5,154 nt of DNA from Verrucomicrobiota bacterium (GTDB taxonomy: Bacteria > Verrucomicrobiota > Kiritimatiellia > CAIQIC01 > Lenti-01): positions 1 to 5,154 of the forward strand of contig DMJA01000255.1 of NCBI GenBank assembly GCA_003451935.1, written 5' to 3'. The translations under genes were made by a program, and so were the position numbers. The notes under the pieces are model-generated. The model did no database searches. It was not told the DNA's origin and saw only the letters and a program-made list of their open reading frames with translations. Shown here one piece after another: positions 1-5,154 of the stretch (positions are counted from its first letter, which is position 1; every line of letters starts with the position of its first letter).

Positions 1-484
1 CCCGCCGCGCCGCCAGCCAGGTCTCCCCCGCCGCCACGACGGGCTCGTTTTGAACCAGCGGGCCGAAATTCCGGAACAGCGGCTGTTCCACCTCGACGCG
101 CACTTCTTCGCGGCGAAGATCCGCCGCCCCCTCGACCTCGATCTGCCGCACCGCCCCGGCCACCGCGACGCGCGTGCCATGGGAACCCGTCGCCTCCGCC
201 CGCAGCCCGGCCCGCAAATCGTCGCGGGCAGAACCCATCCCGGCCAAGCCTTCCGGCACGACCTGGAGGCCCCTCGCCGCCTCCCGCGCCCCCTGCTCCG
301 CCAACGCGTACCCCTGCACATCCAGCGCGCCCTTCACCAGCTCGCGGTTGTGCGCCAACGCCTGCCCGATGGCGTCCTCCAGCGACATCGCCCAGGCGCC
401 GCCGCCTTCCGGCGCCTGCGCGGACGCCAGCGCCGCCGCCCCCAGCCAGCCCGCCAGCCACCACCGTTGGAGATCTCTCCTCAT
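1..484 (-). CDS. TolC-family outer-membrane efflux protein, N-terminal part (runs off left edge)
   Basis: The minus strand is open from base 484 to base 1 (161 codons plus one base), with no stop. It begins MRRDLQRWW, then a hydrophobic stretch (about residues 9-21) ending ASA-QA, which is a good Sec signal peptide with likely cleavage near residue 22. The mature start has MSLEDAIGQALAHNREL (residues 33-49), the usual first helix of TolC/OEP proteins ('lsleeAi..AL..N.el'). An amphipathic stretch and a beta-rich part follow, containing EVEQPLFRNFG (131-141), which matches the 'qPLlrgfG' feature of the family. TolC-type proteins form trimeric outer-membrane channels for efflux or type I secretion; they are usually 400-500 residues, so roughly two thirds lie outside. 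I chose ATG 484 because AGGA at 493-496 sits 8 bases upstream. An in-frame ATG at 493 would add MKS but has only an adjacent AGG. It is divergent from the ABC operon. Family assignment is by motif recognition, not a search. Confidence 0.8.
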   Translation of the reverse strand, partial: MRRDLQRWWLAGWLGAAALASAQAPEGGGAWAMSLEDAIGQALAHNRELVKGALDVQGYALAEQGAREAARGLQVVPEGLAGMGSARDDLRAGLRAEATGSHGTRVAVAGAVRQIEVEGAADLRREEVRVEVEQPLFRNFGPLVQNEPVVAAGETWLAARR

Positions 485-492
485 TGATTTCA

Positions 493-496
493 TCCT
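493..496 (-). promoter_or_regulatory. Ribosome binding site of the tolC-like gene
   Basis: On the minus strand AGGA lies 8 bases before ATG 484. It overlaps the alternative in-frame ATG at 491-493, so it supports the downstream start. The same bases read TAGGAT (492-497), which could also pass for a weak -10 box; in that case the message would be almost leaderless. Confidence 0.5.
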
Positions 497-501
497 AGCG
501 G

Positions 502-520
502 TTTTCCACGCTGTGGAAAA
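502..520. repeat. Palindrome 1, TTTTCCAC-GCT-GTGGAAAA
   Basis: This is a perfect inverted repeat with 8-bp arms and a 3-base centre, ending 18 bases upstream of the tolC-like ATG 484. Its AT-rich outer and GC-rich inner arms and its promoter position suggest a dimeric transcription-factor operator. A short hairpin is possible, but there is no U-tract typical of an intrinsic terminator. It shares the TTTTCCA...TGGAAAA frame with the second copy 22 bp away. Confidence 0.7.
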
Positions 521-523
521 TGG

Positions 524-542
524 TTTTCCACGCCATGGAAAA
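524..542. repeat. Palindrome 2, TTTTCCA-CGCCA-TGGAAAA
   Basis: This inverted repeat has 7-bp arms and a 5-base centre. It is a near copy of the element at 502-520: both read TTTTCCACGC then two variable bases then TGGAAAA, allowing for the changed centre. The centres (511 and 533) are 22 bp apart, about two turns of B-DNA, so two dimers would bind the same helix face. It ends 12 bases before the candidate -35 box of the ABC operon. Confidence 0.7.
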
Positions 543-554
543 TCGGGGAAAAGA

Positions 555-583
555 TTGATTCAGGGGGGCTGGACGGATACAGT
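555..583 (+). promoter_or_regulatory. Candidate sigma-70-type promoter for the ABC operon
   Basis: TTGATT (555-560) and TACAGT (578-583) each match four of six bases of the consensus -35 and -10 boxes and are separated by exactly 17 bases. Transcription would start near 590, leaving a leader of only about 12 bases before ATG 603. The GGA at 591-593 would then lie at the very 5' end. The palindromes would be centred near -57 and -79, positions more like activator sites than repressor sites. The call rests on box similarity only. Confidence 0.4.
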
Positions 584-602
584 GTGCCCCGGAATTGCAC
601 CC

Positions 603-1376
603 ATGGCCGAGGCGGAGATTTTAATCGATGTGGAAAACCTGACCCGGCGCTTCCCCCGATGCGAAGCGCTGGGCGGCATTTCCTTCCAAATCCGGCGCGG
701 GGAGCGGGTGGGCGTGCTGGGGCCCAACGGTTCGGGAAAGACAACCACGCTGCGGATTTTGGCGACGGTCCTGGCGGCCACGTCGGGCCGCGTCTGGGTG
801 GCGGGGTTCGACGCCCTGGCCCAGTCGCTGGAGGTGCGCCGCCGCATCGGCTATCTGCCCGAAAACGTGCCGCTCTATCCCGAGATGCGCGTGGAGGAAT
901 TCCTCGCGTTCCGGGGCCGGATCAAGGGCCTGCGCGGCACGCGGCTCGCGGCCCGCCTGCGCGAAGTGGTCGAGCAATGCGGGCTGGGCGATTGCGCCAA
1001 GCGGCCGCTTGGAACCCTGTCCCGCGGATTCCGGCAGCGCACGGGACTGGCGGACTGCCTGCTGCACGAGCCCGATGTCCTGCTGCTGGACGAGCCCTTG
1101 GCGGGGCTGGACCTCGCCCAGGTCCACGCCCTGCGCCAGTTGCTCCGCGAGACGGGCGGGCACCGGACCGTGCTGTTTTCGACCCACGTGCTGGCGGAGG
1201 CGGAAGCGCTCTGCCCCCGTGTCCTGATCCTGAATGCGGGCCGGCTCGCCGCGGCGGACTCCCCGGCCAACCTCATCCAGGCCAGCGGCGCCGCCGGATT
1301 CGAGGAGACCTTCCTGCGCCTGACGACGCTGCCGCCCAAGGTCCAGAATCCCCCGGCGCGGAGAAACGGCGCATGA
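603..1376 (+). CDS. ABC-2 transporter ATP-binding protein, GldA/NatA-like
   Basis: This 257-residue cytoplasmic ATPase would power the permease encoded next. All nucleotide-binding motifs are present: Walker A GPNGSGKTT (40-48), the YLPEN segment (84-88) in the Q-loop position, signature LSRGFRQR (139-146), Walker B VLLLDEP (159-165), D-loop AGLD (167-170) and H-loop His195 in STH. The segment IGYLPENVPLYPEM and the non-canonical signature are typical of GldA-type ABC-2 ATPases rather than defects. The tail EETFLRLT (234-241) is also family-typical. Length is normal, slightly short of the ~300 residues of some relatives. I chose ATG 603 because the homologous region begins a few residues later (LIDVENLTRRF) and GGA lies 9 bases upstream; GTG 582 is an in-frame alternative. 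The frame stays open further upstream, but that part lies over the divergent tolC-like gene and is not coding. It overlaps the permease start by four bases. Substrate cannot be told. Confidence 0.93.
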   Translation: MAEAEILIDVENLTRRFPRCEALGGISFQIRRGERVGVLGPNGSGKTTTLRILATVLAATSGRVWVAGFDALAQSLEVRRRIGYLPENVPLYPEMRVEEFLAFRGRIKGLRGTRLAARLREVVEQCGLGDCAKRPLGTLSRGFRQRTGLADCLLHEPDVLLLDEPLAGLDLAQVHALRQLLRETGGHRTVLFSTHVLAEAEALCPRVLILNAGRLAAADSPANLIQASGAAGFEETFLRLTTLPPKVQNPPARRNGA

Positions 1377-2119
1377 GGACGTTCTTCCATCTGTGGCGGC
1401 GCGAAATGGCCTCCTATTTCCGCACGCCCGTCGCCTATGTCATCGGCGCCTTCTTTCTCGCCATCACCGGGTTCGGCTTCTGGATGCTGGCCGCGCGCTT
1501 GGCGCAGGGGACGGCAGAGGGCGATCTGGCGGGGGCCCTGTTCGGTTCGCCCTGGTATTGGCTGGCCATGCTGGTCGTGACGCCGCTGCTGACGATGCGC
1601 CTGTTCGCGGAGGAGCAGCGCATGGGCACGCTGGAGATGCTGCTGGCCGCGCCCGTCCGCGAGGTGGAGGTCGTGCTGGCTAAGTTTGCGGGGGCCTATG
1701 CCACGTTCCTCCTGCTGTGGGGACCCACCCTGGCCTATGCCTCCATCCTGCGGCGCTGCGGCGGACAGTTGCCGCCGATCGACTGGGGCCCGGTGGCGGC
1801 GGGCTATCTCGGCACCGCGCTGATTGGCTCGTTCTTCCTGTCGGCGGGCCTGCTGTGCTCCCTGCTGACCCGCCACCAGGCCGTCGCGGCGATGGCGTGC
1901 CTGGCGACGCTGGTCCTGGTGCTGGCCGCCGGCTGGTTGCCGACCTATCTGCATGTCGCGCAGATCCAGGAAGCCGTCCGCGTCCTGGCGGCCTCGCGGC
2001 ACATGCAGGATTTTTCCGCCGGCGTCATCGATACGCGCACGGTCGTCTGGTATCTCGGCGCAACCGTTTTGCTGCTGTTCATCTCCATCCGCCTCCTGGA
2101 AGCGCGCCGGCTGCGCTGA
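1373..2119 (+). CDS. ABC-2 type permease, GldF-like
   Basis: This 248-residue inner-membrane protein would form the channel of the transporter with the preceding ATPase. The N-terminus (WRREMASYFRTPVAYV, 8-23) is the characteristic amphipathic entry of GldF/NosY-type ABC-2 permeases. I see about six membrane helices: roughly 20-41, 60-76, 105-125, 141-165, 169-189 and 225-240. The cytoplasmic loop EEQRMGTLEMLLAAPV (80-95) is the conserved 'E..rGTlE.LL..PV' motif. The segment HMQDFSAGVIDTR (210-222) before the last helix is also a family feature. Its ATG overlaps the ATPase TGA (ATGA, 1373-1376), implying translational coupling, and GGAG at 1360-1363 is well placed, 9 bases upstream. It is complete, with no frameshift. 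Half-size permeases of this kind usually act as homodimers. Confidence 0.92.
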   Translation: MRTFFHLWRREMASYFRTPVAYVIGAFFLAITGFGFWMLAARLAQGTAEGDLAGALFGSPWYWLAMLVVTPLLTMRLFAEEQRMGTLEMLLAAPVREVEVVLAKFAGAYATFLLLWGPTLAYASILRRCGGQLPPIDWGPVAAGYLGTALIGSFFLSAGLLCSLLTRHQAVAAMACLATLVLVLAAGWLPTYLHVAQIQEAVRVLAASRHMQDFSAGVIDTRTVVWYLGATVLLLFISIRLLEARRLR

Positions 2120-2123
2120 CCGC

Positions 2124-3581
2124 ATGGAACCGCGCGCGCCATCCTCGCCTTTCGCCAGCCGGCTCCGGCGCCTGCTCCTGGGGGCCAATGTGCTGGCCAC
2201 CCTCCTGCTGGCGGGCGCGATCTTCGGCATGGTGAACTTCCTGTCCATGCGCCACTACGCGCGCATCCATTGGAGCCGCGTCCTTTCCGCGAGGCTTTCC
2301 GACAAGAGCATCCAATTGCTGGGCTCCATTGCCGACGACATCCGCATCGTGGCGCTGATGCGGCCGGGGCACGAGGCCTACCGTCCGATGGCGGCGCTGT
2401 TGCAGGAATACGCCGCCCGCTCCCCCAGCGTGTCCGTGGAAATCGTCGATCCCGACCGCGACATGGCGCGCACCGAACAACTGGCCCGCCAGTACCGCCT
2501 GGACCGGGCCGAATGCGTGGTCTTTGAAATCGGCGGCCGCCACCACACCGTGCCCGCCGCGGAGTTGATCGAATACGGCTATCCGGACGACGGGGCCGCC
2601 GCGCCGCGCCGCGCCTTCCGGGGCGAACAGCTGTTCACCAGCGCCCTCTATGCGCTCACGAAAACCGCGCGGCCCACCGTCCATTTCATCCAAGGGCATG
2701 GCGAACGGTCGCCCGACGATTTCGACCGCCGCACCGGCTATTCCCGCATCGCCGCCCGCCTGCGCGAGGAGAACCTCGACGTCGAAACCCTCGACCTCGG
2801 CGAAGCCAAGACCGTGCCGAATCACTGCGCCTTGATGATTGTCGCCGGGCCCGTCCGGACCTTCGCCCCCTTCGAAACCGCCCTCATCCGAGACTATCTC
2901 GACCGCAAGGGCCGCCTCCTGCTGCTGCTCGATTCCCGGACGAAGACGGGGCTGGAACCCCTCCTCCTGGAATGGGGCGCCATCCTTGGCGACGACATCG
3001 TGGTGGATGAATCCCGCACGCTCAGCGGACGCGAACTGCACGTTTCCGCCTATCCCGTCCATCCCATCACCGCCCCGATCCAGAATCTGGCCGCGGTCTT
3101 CTTCCTGCCGCGTTCCATCCGGGCCCGCCCCCTCGCCCCGGGCGGCGACAAGCCCGACTTCTCCGAACTCGCCACCTGCTCGGCCACGGGCTGGGCGGAA
3201 TTCGACCCCGACGATCCCGTCGCGTATTTCGATCCGCAGGTGGATATCCCCGGGCCCGTCCCCGTCGCGGCCGCCATCGAGCGCGGGCCCGTCCCGGGCG
3301 TCCATGTGCAGATCCTCCCCACGCGCCTCGTCATCATCGGCGATTCCGACTTCGTCTCGAACAGCGGACTCATGGGCGCCAATGCCGACCTGTTCCTGAA
3401 TGCCGTCAATTGGCTGCTCGACCGCGGGGAATTGCTGGCCGTGGCCCCCAAGACCTTCGAGGAGTTGCGCCTGGTCATGGATGCCCGGCAGCTGCGCGCG
3501 CTGTTCTGGAGCGTGGCGGCCGCCTTGCCGGGACTGGTCGCCGCGCTGGGCCTGTGCGTCGTCTGGCGGAGGAGGCGCTGA
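2124..3581 (+). CDS. GldG-like ABC transporter auxiliary protein
   Basis: This 485-residue protein has an N-terminal membrane anchor (about 16-40), a large extracytoplasmic domain, and a C-terminal helix (about 459-481) ending WRRRR, so both ends should be cytoplasmic. After the first helix comes RHYARIHWSRVLSARLSDKSIQLL, resembling the 'R.dlt....ysLS.kT...L' entry of GldG proteins. The core has FIQGHGERS (188-196), GYSRIAARL (205-213), AGPVRTF (241-247), LLLLLD (265-270) and GDSDF (406-410) followed by LFLNAVNWL. These are hallmarks of the ABC_transp_aux/GldG family, whose members accompany ABC-2 ATPase-permease pairs and, in gliding Bacteroidetes, belong to GldAFG. The biochemical role is not established. 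The start lies 4 bases after the permease stop and lacks a good Shine-Dalgarno sequence, suggesting reinitiation. An upstream in-frame extension to 1953 overlaps the permease and is rejected. Confidence 0.9.
   Translation: MEPRAPSSPFASRLRRLLLGANVLATLLLAGAIFGMVNFLSMRHYARIHWSRVLSARLSDKSIQLLGSIADDIRIVALMRPGHEAYRPMAALLQEYAARSPSVSVEIVDPDRDMARTEQLARQYRLDRAECVVFEIGGRHHTVPAAELIEYGYPDDGAAAPRRAFRGEQLFTSALYALTKTARPTVHFIQGHGERSPDDFDRRTGYSRIAARLREENLDVETLDLGEAKTVPNHCALMIVAGPVRTFAPFETALIRDYLDRKGRLLLLLDSRTKTGLEPLLLEWGAILGDDIVVDESRTLSGRELHVSAYPVHPITAPIQNLAAVFFLPRSIRARPLAPGGDKPDFSELATCSATGWAEFDPDDPVAYFDPQVDIPGPVPVAAAIERGPVPGVHVQILPTRLVIIGDSDFVSNSGLMGANADLFLNAVNWLLDRGELLAVAPKTFEELRLVMDARQLRALFWSVAAALPGLVAALGLCVVWRRRR
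3568..3575 (+). promoter_or_regulatory. Strong Shine-Dalgarno sequence for the DUF4340 gene
   Basis: GGAGGAGG lies 8 bases before ATG 3584, inside the last codons of the GldG-like gene where it encodes part of the arginine-rich tail. It fixes the start of the next gene and is the best ribosome binding site in the window. Confidence 0.7.
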
Positions 3582-3583
3582 CC

Positions 3584-5154
3584 ATGGGCTTCCGACTCAC
3601 CGGCATCCTGGCGCTCGTCGCGGCCTTTCTCGGCCTGCTGATCCTGCTGTGGGACGGCGACGAAGACACCACCCGCGCCCGATTGGAACAGGCCCGGCGG
3701 GCCTTTCGCTTCGATCCCGCGCGCGTGGACCGGCTTTTCATCGAAGCCGGCGACCTGGCCATCGAATGCCGCCGGGAAGGCCGCCAATGGCATCTGGTGC
3801 GCCCCATCGCCGCCCGCGCCGATCCGGTGGCCATTGAGCGGCTGCTGGGCGCCTTGCAGGAACTGCCCCGGGGCGACATTCTCCTTCCCCCCCGGCGCGC
3901 GGACGACGCCTACGCGCCGTATGGGCTCGACGCCCCCCGCGCGCGCATCTCCATCATCGAAGGCTCCACCACCAACCGCATCCTGATCGGCCGCCGAACC
4001 CCCCTCGGCGACGGCGTCTATGTCCGCCAATCCGAGCACGCCGGGCTGGCCCGCCTCGATTCCTCCCTGCTGGACCTGTTGCCCGCCAGCGCGGATGTGC
4101 TGCGCGACCGGTCCCTCCTGTCCGGAGTGCCGGCGGCCATCGAGCGGCTCGACATCCGCGGCCCCGCCGGCTACATCCAGCTCGCGCGCGACGACCAGGG
4201 CGGCTGGCGCATGTTCCTGCCCTTCACCGCCCGCGCCGATTCCGCCGCCCTGGCCGCCCTCATCGAAAAACTGCTGGCCTGCTCTGCGGTGCAATTCATC
4301 CAGGATGCGGCGCGCGACCTGTCCCCCTATGGGCTCGACAGCCGCAGCGCGGTCATCGCCGTGATCAACACCGACTCCGGCGATGGCTCCCAGATGCTGT
4401 CGTTCGGCGACCCGCTGCCCGGAGACCCGGCGCTGGTCTATGCCCGCCTCCAAGGGGAAAACACCATCTACGCCGTCCCCTTGGAAGTCCGCCAAGCCCT
4501 TCTGGTCCGCCCCGACGACCTCCGCGACCGGCACATCCCCGGCCTCGACCCCGATTCCATCCAATCCGTCCGCGCCGAAGAAGGCGAAGCCGTCCTGGAG
4601 TTCCAGCGCGGAAGCAACGGCCTCTGGCAAATCGTCGCGCCGGTTTCGCTGGCCGCCGAGACCGACGCCATCGAGCAGCTCCTGCGCTCGTGGACCGACG
4701 TGCGGATCGCCTCCTTCGAGACCGACCCTCCGCCCGATGCGCCCCCGTTCACGCGCACCCTCCGGATCCTGCCCCGCGATTCCATGGCCGCGCCCGTCGT
4801 CCTGCGCCTCGGCGCCCAGCCGGCGGATTCCGCCGCGGCGCGCATCGCCATCGAGGGCGAATCCTCCATCGCCATCGCCACGCCGGCCCTGCTGCTGGAT
4901 TTTCCTCTCGAGCCCCTGCACTACCGCTCGCGCGAAATCCTGTCCATCCCGGCGGACGACATCGCCGGCCTCCGCATCGTCTCCGGCGCGCAAACGGTCC
5001 AGGCCGGACGCGATCCGGCCAACGGCCAATGGACGCCCGACGCGCCGTGGATCGACGGACTGCTTGCCGCCCTTTCCCCGTTGCGCGCCGAATCCCTGCT
5101 CTCCGCGGAGGACGCGGCCAGATTCGATGCCGGTTTCGATGCGCCGTTCCTGAC
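3584..5154 (+). CDS. DUF4340-type membrane-anchored repeat protein (runs off right edge)
   Basis: The frame is open for 523 codons plus two bases, without a stop. The protein begins MGFR followed by a hydrophobic helix (about 5-23), then acidic and charged sequence, indicating an uncleaved signal anchor with the rest outside the cytoplasm. Units of the DUF4340 type follow: a strand, then W-x4-P (W69/P74, W208/P213, W348/P353), then an A-x3-LL-x2-L helix. In the first two units YGLD (113-116, 249-252) and later LRDR (173-176, 313-316) are also present. The third unit has lost YGLD, and a fourth begins at W483 near the window end. DUF4340 proteins regularly follow GldG-like genes in ABC-2 operons; their molecular role is unknown, and an extracytoplasmic partner of the transporter is inferred. 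Only 2 bases separate it from the preceding stop. Family members I know are usually about 300-500 residues, so this one is on the long side. Confidence 0.82.
   Translation, partial: MGFRLTGILALVAAFLGLLILLWDGDEDTTRARLEQARRAFRFDPARVDRLFIEAGDLAIECRREGRQWHLVRPIAARADPVAIERLLGALQELPRGDILLPPRRADDAYAPYGLDAPRARISIIEGSTTNRILIGRRTPLGDGVYVRQSEHAGLARLDSSLLDLLPASADVLRDRSLLSGVPAAIERLDIRGPAGYIQLARDDQGGWRMFLPFTARADSAALAALIEKLLACSAVQFIQDAARDLSPYGLDSRSAVIAVINTDSGDGSQMLSFGDPLPGDPALVYARLQGENTIYAVPLEVRQALLVRPDDLRDRHIPGLDPDSIQSVRAEEGEAVLEFQRGSNGLWQIVAPVSLAAETDAIEQLLRSWTDVRIASFETDPPPDAPPFTRTLRILPRDSMAAPVVLRLGAQPADSAAARIAIEGESSIAIATPALLLDFPLEPLHYRSREILSIPADDIAGLRIVSGAQTVQAGRDPANGQWTPDAPWIDGLLAALSPLRAESLLSAEDAARFDAGFDAPFL
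3755..5101 (+). repeat. Four tandem ~139-residue units within the DUF4340 protein
   Basis: The anchor tryptophans are encoded at 3788, 4205, 4625 and 5030, that is residues 69, 208, 348 and 483, giving periods of 139, 140 and 135 residues. Around each, a strand of alternating hydrophobics leads into Trp, then Pro five residues later, then a helix (residues 77-96, 216-235, 357-376, 489-505). The similarity is at protein level only; the DNA copies are clearly diverged, so this is old duplication rather than a recent array. Confidence 0.6.

Larger units (their letters stand above)
485..602. promoter_or_regulatory. Divergent intergenic control region
   Basis: This is the only gap longer than a few bases in the window. 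It separates the leftward tolC-like gene from the rightward ABC operon, so it should hold the promoters for both. It is visibly more AT-rich than its surroundings at 485-560. It contains two palindromes (502-520 and 524-542), a degenerate half copy GGGGAAAA (545-552), a run of six G (563-568) and a candidate rightward promoter (555-583). I see no terminator and no convincing open reading frame of its own: the reading frame that extends upstream from the ATPase crosses it, but only as an unused extension. Confidence 0.75.

Noticed and set aside
400..484. Twin-arginine signal in the tolC-like protein (RRD near the N-terminus).
   Set aside because: The pattern lacks the following F-L-K consensus. 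The hydrophobic core and ASA-QA cleavage site fit the Sec pathway used by TolC proteins.
50..487. 145-codon plus-strand frame at the left edge.
   Set aside because: It is antisense and codon-aligned to the tolC-like gene. Its product is Arg/Pro/His-rich nonsense, whereas the minus strand gives a signal peptide and TolC motifs.
502..542. Palindromes as intrinsic terminator or small CRISPR-like array.
   Set aside because: No U-tract follows either arm on either strand, both lie upstream of gene starts, and two copies with a 3-base gap have no spacer of CRISPR size.
174..602. Upstream in-frame extension of the ABC ATPase (143 extra residues).
   Set aside because: It lies mostly opposite the tolC-like gene and across the promoter region, is Ser/Ala/Pro-rich with no motif, and the ATPase homology begins only after Met at 603.
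603..1376. Missing Gln in the Q-loop and a signature LSRGF instead of LSGGQ, suggesting a degenerate ATPase.
   Set aside because: YLPE at the Q-loop and LS(K/R)G(Y/F)RQR signatures are usual in GldA/NatA-type ABC-2 ATPases. Walker A, Walker B, the catalytic Glu164 and the H-loop His195 are intact.
1953..2123. 57-residue N-terminal extension of the GldG-like protein.
   Set aside because: It overlaps the conserved C-terminal part of the permease in another frame. The start at 2124 gives the expected membrane-anchor topology and tight operon spacing.
3050..5029. Very long (659-codon) open frame on the minus strand opposite the GldG-like and DUF4340 genes, with further long antisense frames at 875-2248, 2079-3305 and 621-1187.
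   Set aside because: Over most of their length (opposite the DUF4340 gene, the GldG-like gene, the permease and the ATPase) these antisense frames share codon boundaries with the sense gene, so stops appear only where the sense codon is TTA, CTA or TCA, which are avoided in GC-rich genomes. The products are low-complexity G/D/Q/R-rich strings without recognisable motifs, while the sense frames carry clear family motifs.

Overview
The window is a GC-rich (roughly two-thirds G+C by eye), densely packed bacterial segment with two divergent transcription units. No RNA gene, mobile element, CRISPR array or terminator is visible. A Gram-negative envelope is implied by a secreted TolC-type outer-membrane protein (partial, leftward) next to an inner-membrane transport operon. 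The gene set (GldA/GldF-type ABC-2 transporter, GldG-type auxiliary protein, DUF4340 protein) is common in Bacteroidetes, Planctomycetes, Verrucomicrobia and Kiritimatiellota/Lentisphaerae relatives. The high GC and the TTTTCCA-N5-TGGAAAA palindromes in the only intergenic gap make me favour the Verrucomicrobia/Kiritimatiellota side. That is inference, not proof.

Layout. Bases 1-484, minus strand: N-terminal 161 residues of a TolC-family outer-membrane protein, running off the left edge. Bases 485-602: a 118-bp divergent intergenic region with two near-identical palindromes centred 22 bp apart and a plausible rightward promoter. Bases 603-1376, plus: ABC ATPase. Bases 1373-2119, plus: six-helix ABC-2 permease, overlapping the ATPase stop by ATGA. 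Bases 2124-3581, plus: GldG-like protein with a large extracytoplasmic domain between two membrane anchors. Bases 3584 to the right edge, plus: DUF4340-type membrane-anchored protein, at least 523 residues, built from about four copies of a ~139-residue unit.

How the genes may work together. The four rightward genes are spaced at -4, +4 and +2 bases and are almost certainly one translationally coupled operon. The ATPase and permease would form the ABC-2 core, probably as dimers. The GldG-like and DUF4340 proteins would be extracytoplasmic partners anchored in the inner membrane. The substrate is not evident. The divergent TolC-type gene shares the control region and could be an outer-membrane partner, but no classical membrane-fusion adaptor is visible here. 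Both edge genes have no stop codon inside the window, so a search that requires complete ORFs would miss them.
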